Shown: positions 56,533 to 64,000 of the stretch, piece by piece
Position numbering within the stretch: position 1 is the stretch's first letter
Layout of the letters: every line of letters begins with the position of its first letter
Source of the DNA: Pacificibacter maritimus
Lineage (GTDB): Bacteria; Pseudomonadota; Alphaproteobacteria; Rhodobacterales; Rhodobacteraceae
NCBI RefSeq assembly: GCF_003814915.1
Contig: NZ_RKQK01000004.1
Coordinates: 124,001-188,000 of the forward strand
Length of the DNA stretch: 64,000 nt
Direction: 5' to 3'
Translations under genes and position numbers: made by a program
The notes under the pieces: model-generated
What the model was told of the DNA's origin: nothing
The model's input: the letters and a program-made list of their open reading frames with translations, nothing else
Databases searched by the model: none

Positions 56533-57606
56533 CTAAACGTCTAGAGAAATTTCGCCTTTCGGGTATGAGCAACACGCCAAGATATAGCCTTCTTCAATCT
56601 CATCATCAGTGATTCCGCCGTTGTGGACCATCTGTACGTCACCGCTTGTTTTGCGAATCTTACAAGTGCCGCATACGCCAAATGTGCACCCTGAGGGAAT
56701 CGCCACACCAGCTCCACGCGCCACACTTAATATTGTTTCTGTCTCCGCGCAGTCTTGGGCAACCTCTGAGATATCGAAAAGGATGCGTGCTTTGACGTCA
56801 TCTTGCGGAAGGCTCTCCAGCATTTCTGTCGCACCATCTTCTTTGGGTTCAGGCGATCCAAAGCTTTCTTGGTGATAGTGGTCCATGTCATAGCCAAGAC
56901 CTGCGAGTGCTTCCCCAACAGCCTGCATAAAGGGTTCTGGGCCGCAGCAAAACACTTCGCGCTCCAAGTAATCAGGCGCTACCAGTCCGAGAATAAGTTG
57001 ATTGAAGCGCCCTTTGTAGCCTGTCCAAGGGACAAAACGGTCACTTTCTTCCACAACCCATTTCAGATCGATGCCTTCCACACGTGATGCCATGTGTTCC
57101 AGCCGTTCACGAAAAATGATGTCCGATGGGCGCTGGGCACAGTTCACAAAGACAATGTCGAGTGATCTTCCAATATCATACATTTCTGTGGTCATCGACA
57201 TCATGGGGGTAATCCCAGATCCAGCAGAAATGAAAAGGTGTTTCTTAGCGGGGTGGTTGGCGGATGTGAAAATTCCAGCAGGTCCGATGGCTTTTATCGT
57301 CATGCCGGGCTTCAAGGTATCTATAAGCCAGCGCGTACCTATCGAATCGGACTGTGCTTTAATTGTAATCGTAATGGAGAGAGGGCGCGATGGTGATGAG
57401 GAAATCGTGTAAGTGCGGTGGAGCGGGCCGCCAGGCACAGGGACTTCCAGTGTGATGAATTGTCCCGCCTTGTAGTTAAAGGGGCGGCCTGACAGGGCTT
57501 GAAAACAGATGGTAGCCACATTCTCAGTTTCAGGCAGAATAGATACACATTCTAGCAGCTCGTCGTCTGTCCATGGTGCTAGGGATGTTTGCGCTGTGTT
57601 TGTCAT
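56533..57606 (-). CDS. gbcB: Ferredoxin-type reductase of glycine-betaine demethylase (GbcB-like)
   Basis: This 357-residue flavin reductase passes electrons from NAD(P)H to the adjacent Rieske oxygenase. The order of domains is FAD-binding (HRTYTISSSPSRP, residues about 63-75), NAD-binding (FISAGSGITPMMSM, about 126-139, and CCGPEPFMQAV), then a C-terminal 2Fe-2S ferredoxin with CTFGVCGTCKIRKTSG and a later Cys in YILACCSYP. This matches GbcB and related hybrid-cluster-type reductases. It starts 4 bases after the gbcA-like gene. A stachydrine or carnitine system partner is possible. Confidence 0.85.
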   Translation of the reverse strand: MTNTAQTSLAPWTDDELLECVSILPETENVATICFQALSGRPFNYKAGQFITLEVPVPGGPLHRTYTISSSPSRPLSITITIKAQSDSIGTRWLIDTLKPGMTIKAIGPAGIFTSANHPAKKHLFISAGSGITPMMSMTTEMYDIGRSLDIVFVNCAQRPSDIIFRERLEHMASRVEGIDLKWVVEESDRFVPWTGYKGRFNQLILGLVAPDYLEREVFCCGPEPFMQAVGEALAGLGYDMDHYHQESFGSPEPKEDGATEMLESLPQDDVKARILFDISEVAQDCAETETILSVARGAGVAIPSGCTFGVCGTCKIRKTSGDVQMVHNGGITDDEIEEGYILACCSYPKGEISLDV

Positions 57607-57610
57607 TTAC

Positions 57611-58888
<1,278 letters not shown>

Positions 58889-58988
58889 CTACAGTTCATG
58901 TTAAGTGGCAATGTCAAAAAAACTCAACTAAGATTATTATAACTAATGTATAAATGCCCAAATTCGCTGCAAATGAACGTGGGTACTT

Positions 58989-59879
58989 ATGAAACGATCT
59001 TATGATTTGCCGTCACTGGGTGACCTTGCTTGCTTCGAGGCGACAGCGCGACACATGAGTTTCAAACGGGCGTCTTCCGAATTGAACGTTACGCCTGCAG
59101 CTGTCAGCCATCGCATCAAAGCTCTCGAGCTAGATCTCGGGCAGTTGCTTTTTGAACGCAAGTATCGTGGCGTTGAACTGACAGAAGCAGGTGCGTTATT
59201 GTTCGTCGCAACGCAACGCGGATTTAGTACCATCTCTGACTGTGTTTCTCGCTTGCGCCACAGACAAGACCGCACTGGTGTTTCCATTGCGGCAAGCACA
59301 GCTGTCAATGGGTTGTGGCTGACCCCAAGGTTGGCTGCTTTTTGGGGGGAACATCCAGACATTTCTATTTCCCAAGTCGTGCAAGAAACAGGCGGGTCAA
59401 TGGGAACCGACCTTAGCATATGTTATGGTGACCCCGGCCTTGAAGATGACGAGACGCGGGTCCTATTTAAAGGAAAAATACTTGCTTTGGGTACAGAAAA
59501 ATTCTCAGAAAAGCATGATATTACAGATATTTCCGACCTTAGAAATGCGCCCTTGATACATGCGCAAGCGGGTGATCAAAGGTGGATTGGCTGGACAGAA
59601 TGGTTTGATCAACTGGGCAGTGGCCCACCTATTGGCCCTGAGTACTGGCTGAACAATTATATGATTTCTGTACGTGCCGCCGAAGACCATATCGGCGCGG
59701 TTTTAGGATGGCAAAATCTGCTGGAAGGCTATCTTGAAACGGGGCGGCTTATGCGTCTCGTACCCGACGAAATCGACGACCTTTGGCCATTTTACTTACG
59801 CATTCATTCTGGTGCTTCTGCCAATGCGCTTCTCTTTGCGGATTGGTTGGTGGATGAGTGCGCATTACGCGCCCCCTAA
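58989..59879 (+). CDS. LysR-family transcriptional regulator (GcvA-like)
   Basis: A 296-residue regulator. The N-terminal helix-turn-helix is FEATARHMSFKRASSELNVTPAAVSHRIKALELDLGQLLFERKYRGVELTEAG. The C-terminal effector domain contains ISICYGDPG-like DLSICYGDPGLEDDETRVLF, close to GcvA-type members. It is divergent from the GbcAB genes across 139 bases, the usual layout for a LysR protein that controls its neighbour. The effector is unknown; betaine or a C1/glycine metabolite is a reasonable guess. Confidence 0.87.
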   Translation: MKRSYDLPSLGDLACFEATARHMSFKRASSELNVTPAAVSHRIKALELDLGQLLFERKYRGVELTEAGALLFVATQRGFSTISDCVSRLRHRQDRTGVSIAASTAVNGLWLTPRLAAFWGEHPDISISQVVQETGGSMGTDLSICYGDPGLEDDETRVLFKGKILALGTEKFSEKHDITDISDLRNAPLIHAQAGDQRWIGWTEWFDQLGSGPPIGPEYWLNNYMISVRAAEDHIGAVLGWQNLLEGYLETGRLMRLVPDEIDDLWPFYLRIHSGASANALLFADWLVDECALRAP

Positions 59880-60153
59880 GCGGCGATCAGATTGTTGGTT
59901 ATCCGTTCAAATTGCGCCTGACTTTTCAGCAAGTGTTGCGATAGAGGGTGTAAAAATAATCACTTTGTTTTCCATGTTGTGGGCAAGAGCGGTGGGGCCA
60001 GAGCCGCAAGCGCCATACGTCTAGGCGATGCAGAATTTCAAGCATGTTACATGAGTTCAATTCATGCCAATTGGCATAGCTTTAAGGATAAGGACTTGAG
60101 TTGCGAAAAGCAAAACGCGTCTCTTGCTTGCTGCCTGCTAAAGGCCTCGCAAG
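59880..60153. other. Gap between LysR gene and dimethylglycine dehydrogenase with a palindrome
   Basis: This 274-base non-coding gap lies between two convergent genes. It holds the perfect 14-base palindrome ATGCCAATTGGCAT (60064-60077). An imperfect stem (60140-60151 with 60158-60169) at the 3' end of the dehydrogenase gene can act as its terminator. On the minus strand 59907-60020 stays open for 37 codons and looks protein-like but lacks a proper start, so it may be a gene relic. Confidence 0.4.
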
Positions 60154-62715
60154 TTAACTGCGGGGCTTTGTATTTTCTGGATCATACAGCGGCGCATAGC
60201 CTATTCCTGCGACTTCGACTGGGTAGGTTTCGTTAAAATATAATACATTAAGCCTTCGTCCGACTTGGCAATACTCCCAAGGCAGGTAGGCAAGTGCAAT
60301 ATTTTTACCAACGGTCGGTCCATAGGCGACAGACGTCGTGTAGGAGTTGCGCCCAAGCGAATCTACCAGCGTTTTTCCCGTCTCGGGATTAAGCACGGGC
60401 ATTGTGCCCACAGGGAAACGCTCGACGCCAGAACTGTCCGTTGAATCCGTCATGACCAAGGTGCACAGCATCGCCGGTTGATGTTCGCGTGCCCTGTATT
60501 CGAGGTGTTTCTCTTTTCCGCGAAAATCAATGTCTTTAACCTTAGGTCGGGCTAAATCTGCTTCGAATAGATTATATTGGGTTAAAAGATCTGCGTTTTG
60601 CAAACGTAACGATTTTTCCAATCGCCGTGTGTTGGCATAGGTTTCAACGCCGACTGCAATCACTCCAGTTGACCTAAGCGCATCCCACACAGCCAGCCCA
60701 TCTTCGTAAGGCATATGTAATTCCCAGCCCTGTTCGCCGACGTAGGAAATTCGCAAAGCATCAACGAGTATTCCACTGACTTTTAGCGGTTTGAAAGATC
60801 CAAATGGAAAGTTATCCGACAATAGTTCATCTGGCGTTTCAACCAATTTGGACAGATTAAAACGCGCGTTCGGCCCCCATATTCCAATTGTGACATATTG
60901 GGTTGTGACGTCTGTGATTGTGACATCAAGCCCACGATCCTGTGCTGCACGCTTCATATATTGCAAGTCGCGCGGTCCTGCATCGGCACCATTTATTAAG
61001 CGGCAATGGTCTTCATAGCGCAAGACAGTAAAGTCTGCGCGTACATTACCTTCATCATCCAAAAAATGCGTATAGACGGCGCGACCAATGTTGCGATCTC
61101 CACCGATTTTTGCAGCCGACAGCCATTCAAGCAAAGCGACATGATCGGGCCCCGAGAGTTCGGTTAGATGAAAATGCGATAGGTTGATGATGCCGCAATC
61201 GGCAGTCATTTCGAGGTGCTCGGCATTGGAGACAGGCCAAAAGTGGCGGCTATCCCATTCATTTTTACGTTTAGGTACTTGGTCCGCGTATTTTTCTAAT
61301 AAATGGTTGTTGGCCGCATAGCCGTGCGCGCGCTCCCAGCCGCCTAGTTCCATGAAGTGCCCGCCCAGCTCAACTTCGCGGTCATAAAACGGCGAACGAC
61401 GTAGGCCGCGTTTGCTTGCAAAGGGTTCACGTGAGTGAATTGGTGGGTTGTAGATCTTCTTCGCGGTTTCTTCACATCGGCTGTATATGAAATCTTCGTC
61501 GAGTTGAAAGTCAGCAAAACGCGCAAAATCCACACTGTTGTGGTCGATTTCTGTGCGTCCATCGGTCATCCAATCAGCGATCAGTTTGCCCATGCCGGGA
61601 CCGTCTTTGACCCAAATACCAACAGCATACCAAAGCCCGCGTAGCTTTTGACTTTCTCCCATGGCTGGACCGCCATCGATAGAAGTTTGTAACAACCCAT
61701 TGAACGAGTGGCTTTCGTTATAGCCAAGCTCTGCCAAAATCGGAGTCAATTCCATGGCGCGTTCAAGCGGTTCGATCACATCTTCAAGTTCAAGATCTCG
61801 TTGCGAGGGGGAGAGGCGGGCTTCTTCTTTTTCTAAAATATCACGGGGATGACAGAGGCGTGGATTGTCTTCGTAATAATAGCCCCACTCGATTTGGCCA
61901 CCTTCGGTACTTTTGGGATCACCAGTGTCGCGCATGTAGGCTGAGTTGCCTTGGTCGCGCAAAAGAGGTCGGCCAATTTCGACGCCAGTTCCTTCGTATT
62001 CATTGTATGGGCCAAAGAATGTTAGTGGGTGATCTACGGGCATTACGGGTAAATCTTCGCCCGCCATTTCGGCAATTAAACGACCCCAAAGGCCTGCACA
62101 AACCACAACATGATCCGCATAGATTGTGCCGCGCGTGGTAACAACGCCGATAATTCGGTTGCCTTCGGTGACAAGTTCTAACGCGGATGTATTCGCAAAG
62201 GCTTTTAATTTGCCTGCTTGCTCACCTTGATCGACCAGTTTCCCCGCGACAGTCTGTGAACGCGGCACAACAAGACCCGCATCTGGATCCCATAAAGCGC
62301 CTTGGATGAGATCTTCTTCCAGCAAGGGAAATTTTTCTTTGGCTTCAGCGGCAGTAATGATTGAAGCATTGGTGCCAAAAGATTTGGAGGAATCGATGCG
62401 ACGCTTGAGTTCTTGCATGCGCTCGTCATCGCCTACACGGGCAACTTCTAATCCACCGATCCGTTGGTAGTGTCCCAGTTTTTCGTAGAAATCCATGGAA
62501 TACATAGTCGTCCAGCAGCTCAAAAAATCATGGCTGGTCGCATAACAAAAATCAGAGGCATGGGCTGTCGATCCGATATCGGTGGGAATACCTGATTTGT
62601 CGATACCCACAATGTCGTCCCATCCGCGTTCGATCAAATGGTGCGCAACTGATGCGCCCACGATGCCACCAAGGCCCACAATCACAACTTTTGCTTTTTC
62701 GGGGAACTTTGACAT
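60154..62715 (-). CDS. Dimethylglycine dehydrogenase-like FAD/GcvT oxidoreductase
   Basis: An 853-residue two-part enzyme expected to demethylate dimethylglycine or sarcosine with transfer of C1 units to tetrahydrofolate. The N-terminal half is a DAO-type FAD domain: VVIVGLGGIVGASVAHHLIERG (residues about 9-30), then DIGSTAHASDF with the His that binds FAD covalently in relatives. The C-terminal half (from about residue 440) is a GcvT-like folate domain (RADFTVLRYEDHCRLI, GIWGPNARFNLSKL, SYVGEQGWELHMPYEDGLAVWDAL). The ATG giving MSKFPEKAKVV is preferred over the longer frame. Exact substrate is inferred from context. Confidence 0.87.
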   Translation of the reverse strand: MSKFPEKAKVVIVGLGGIVGASVAHHLIERGWDDIVGIDKSGIPTDIGSTAHASDFCYATSHDFLSCWTTMYSMDFYEKLGHYQRIGGLEVARVGDDERMQELKRRIDSSKSFGTNASIITAAEAKEKFPLLEEDLIQGALWDPDAGLVVPRSQTVAGKLVDQGEQAGKLKAFANTSALELVTEGNRIIGVVTTRGTIYADHVVVCAGLWGRLIAEMAGEDLPVMPVDHPLTFFGPYNEYEGTGVEIGRPLLRDQGNSAYMRDTGDPKSTEGGQIEWGYYYEDNPRLCHPRDILEKEEARLSPSQRDLELEDVIEPLERAMELTPILAELGYNESHSFNGLLQTSIDGGPAMGESQKLRGLWYAVGIWVKDGPGMGKLIADWMTDGRTEIDHNSVDFARFADFQLDEDFIYSRCEETAKKIYNPPIHSREPFASKRGLRRSPFYDREVELGGHFMELGGWERAHGYAANNHLLEKYADQVPKRKNEWDSRHFWPVSNAEHLEMTADCGIINLSHFHLTELSGPDHVALLEWLSAAKIGGDRNIGRAVYTHFLDDEGNVRADFTVLRYEDHCRLINGADAGPRDLQYMKRAAQDRGLDVTITDVTTQYVTIGIWGPNARFNLSKLVETPDELLSDNFPFGSFKPLKVSGILVDALRISYVGEQGWELHMPYEDGLAVWDALRSTGVIAVGVETYANTRRLEKSLRLQNADLLTQYNLFEADLARPKVKDIDFRGKEKHLEYRAREHQPAMLCTLVMTDSTDSSGVERFPVGTMPVLNPETGKTLVDSLGRNSYTTSVAYGPTVGKNIALAYLPWEYCQVGRRLNVLYFNETYPVEVAGIGYAPLYDPENTKPRS

Positions 62716-62838
62716 TCGCGGCAATCCTTTGGGATTCAACTGTTCTACTGAGGCTGTATAAGCGCGTCGCATACTTGCGCGCACTCCTAAGTATTGCTGC
62801 GGGTTTTTAGCGCTGTATAGTATATTTGCGTCAAACTA

Positions 62839-62859
62839 AGGCTATCAGTACGACAGCCT
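62839..62859. promoter_or_regulatory. Inverted repeat in the dehydrogenase/GbdR-like divergent promoter
   Basis: AGGCTATC (62839-62846) and GACAGCCT (62852-62859) form an 8-base inverted repeat with one mismatch and a 5-base centre. It lies between the divergent dehydrogenase and AraC-type regulator genes, 28 bases before the regulator start. It is a candidate operator. Confidence 0.45.
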
Positions 62860-62886
62860 ACAATTCGCAAAGGCATTGAATTTCAA

Positions 62887-63915
62887 ATGAGTGACGGTGA
62901 TAGAATTCTGGGCGTTAAGCCGCGACGAATACGTCAGCGACCAAACGGGCAGCGGCTATCTGTTGGGTTTATTTTGACCAAGCGATTTACTCTGTGTGCA
63001 TTTGCGAACTTCGTTGATGTTTTGCGGTTGGCCGCAGATGAAGGGGATCGTAGCAGGCCAATTTTGTGCAATTGGACGGTTCTATCCGATACGATGGACG
63101 CAGTGCCATCAAGCAGCGGCGTGTCGGTGCACCCTAACGAACGCTTGGGGGATCCAAGCAAGTTTGATTACATCGTAGTGGTTGGCGGCTTGGTGAATGA
63201 AACACCTGATTTGGGAAAGGCATACTCTCGGTATTTACAGCGTGCCTCCGATTTGGGGGTGCCTTTGATCGGGGTGTGTACGGGCACATTTTTCTTGCAC
63301 CAAGCGGGGTTGCTAAAAGACTATCGCTGCTGCGTCAGTTGGTTTCATCATGCTGACTTTTTGGATCAGTTCGAGGATTTGAACCCTGTTTCGGATCAAA
63401 TTTTTGTTGTCGATAGAGATCGCATTACCTGTTCAGGTGGTGCAAGCTCGGCGCATCTGGCGGCCTATCTTGTGGATAAGCATGTGGGGCGTGCGCAGGC
63501 CAGCAAAAGTCTTCACATCATGATGATTGATGATGCCTTGCAAGGTGAAATGCCTCAACCGGGAATATCGTTGACCTTAAGGACGAAAGATCCGTTAGTG
63601 CGGCGCGCGCTTTTAATCATGCAGCAAAACATAGATACGCCGATCACCGTGCAAGAAATAGCGCGACGCTTGGGGCATAGTAAGCGCCAGATTGAACGGC
63701 ACTTTCGCTTGGCACTGGACACCTCGCCGCAATCAGCCTTTTTGACGATCAGACTGTCTTTTGCGCACCATTTGGTGCAATCGACAGATAAAACAATTGC
63801 GCAAGTCGCGCTGGATTGTGGTTTTTGCGACAGTTCGCATCTAAGTCGAAGCTTTAAAAAGCAGTTTGGACAAACGCCGCACGTCCTAAGGCAAGCGGCG
63901 TTGCAATTAGGTTAG
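62887..63915 (+). CDS. GlxA/GbdR-type AraC-family regulator
   Basis: A 342-residue transcription factor. The N-terminal DJ-1/PfpI-like domain (residues about 22-190) includes FDYIVVVGGLVNETPDL and LIGVCTGTFFLHQAGLLKDYRCCVSWFHH with its nucleophile-type Cys. The C-terminal AraC domain has two helix-turn-helix units (ITVQEIARRLGHSKRQIERHFRLALDTSP and IAQVALDCGFCDSSHLSRSFKKQFGQTP). GbdR, the betaine/dimethylglycine activator in Pseudomonas, has this architecture, and the surrounding genes fit that role. The stop overlaps the convergent GMC gene by 4 bases. Confidence 0.88.
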   Translation: MSDGDRILGVKPRRIRQRPNGQRLSVGFILTKRFTLCAFANFVDVLRLAADEGDRSRPILCNWTVLSDTMDAVPSSSGVSVHPNERLGDPSKFDYIVVVGGLVNETPDLGKAYSRYLQRASDLGVPLIGVCTGTFFLHQAGLLKDYRCCVSWFHHADFLDQFEDLNPVSDQIFVVDRDRITCSGGASSAHLAAYLVDKHVGRAQASKSLHIMMIDDALQGEMPQPGISLTLRTKDPLVRRALLIMQQNIDTPITVQEIARRLGHSKRQIERHFRLALDTSPQSAFLTIRLSFAHHLVQSTDKTIAQVALDCGFCDSSHLSRSFKKQFGQTPHVLRQAALQLG

Positions 63916-64000
63916 CGCTGGGCGGTTTTCCAGTCTGGGTGAATCCAAGGTTTAACATTTGCTGCAGGCAGAGGATCTTTGCCAAGGATATGATCCGATG
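63912..64000 (-). CDS. GMC oxidoreductase / choline dehydrogenase-like, C-terminal end only
   Basis: Reading from the window edge on the minus strand gives the last 28 codons, DHILGKDPLPAANVKPW-IHPDWKTAQR then TAA at 63912-63914. The pattern of a short Gly/Pro linker followed by a W..QR ending resembles the C-terminus of BetA-type choline dehydrogenases. If so, it would feed glycine betaine into the neighbouring route. Only a fragment is visible, so the call is tentative. Confidence 0.5.
   Translation of the reverse strand, partial: SDHILGKDPLPAANVKPWIHPDWKTAQR

Noticed and set aside
59979-60236. 85-codon plus-strand frame at the end of the dehydrogenase gene
   Set aside because: It overlaps the 3' end of a well-supported gene on the other strand, lacks a ribosome site and resembles no family.

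Overview
The window is ordinary chromosomal DNA of a marine alphaproteobacterium of the order Rhodobacterales (Roseobacter group). The evidence is gene content and order: the regB/senC/regA redox regulon, petABC for cytochrome bc1, petP-petR, addAB next to amgK-murU, a gpsA-yciI-EVE operon, the mitofilin/hemY pair, and a Rhodobacterales-style motB-flgE-flgK-flgL-flgI block. The base composition looks moderate and fairly AT-rich for this order, which suggests one of the lower-GC roseobacters. Genus cannot be fixed from the sequence alone. I found no insertion sequence, prophage, integrase, CRISPR array, rRNA or photosynthesis gene.

Layout. 1-4.8 kb (minus): start of addA, then addB, murU and amgK (double-strand break repair and cell-wall sugar recycling). 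4.8-9.2 kb: a membrane PAS protein and regB (minus), divergent from senC and regA (plus). 9.3-14.6 kb: GNAT and HD proteins, ahcY with a structured leader, small conserved proteins, and gpsA-yciI-EVE. 14.7-18.2 kb: hemD, a mitofilin-like protein and hemY. 18.4-24.2 kb: five flagellar genes ending at a tRNA-Leu(CAG). 24.5-35.4 kb: an NDUFA9-like reductase, uppP, gltD and gltB with a hairpin-rich intercistronic leader, mtgA, a GST and queG. 35.4-43.9 kb: a hypothetical membrane protein, ilvE, petP-petR, xseB-ispA-dxs, an SDR protein and amn. 44-49.8 kb: HU, a drug/metabolite transporter, aroC, and thiBPQ behind a TPP riboswitch. 49.8-56.4 kb: petABC, an outer-membrane barrel, a GST, mtaB, dapF and tRNA-Lys(TTT). 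56.5-64 kb: a glycine-betaine/dimethylglycine catabolic cluster (reductase, Rieske oxygenase, LysR regulator, FAD/GcvT demethylating dehydrogenase, GlxA/GbdR-type AraC regulator, and the end of a choline-dehydrogenase-like GMC oxidoreductase).

How the parts connect. RegB/RegA, SenC, PetABC and PetPR belong to redox sensing and respiratory electron transfer. IspA and Dxs supply isoprenoids, UppP recycles the undecaprenyl carrier, and AmgK/MurU, MtgA and DapF serve peptidoglycan. The last 7.5 kb reads as a choline to betaine to dimethylglycine to sarcosine route with two local regulators. MtaB shows that the cell makes the t6A tRNA modification, yet two t6A synthesis genes (tsaE and tsaD) are absent from the places I expect them by synteny in this order.

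I did not find a wholly new multi-gene system. The most interesting unexplained signals are the structured gltD-gltB leader, the ahcY leader, a short repeat read in two frames inside the SDR gene, an inverted repeat at the 3' end of tRNA-Leu, and several operator-like palindromes in the betaine cluster.
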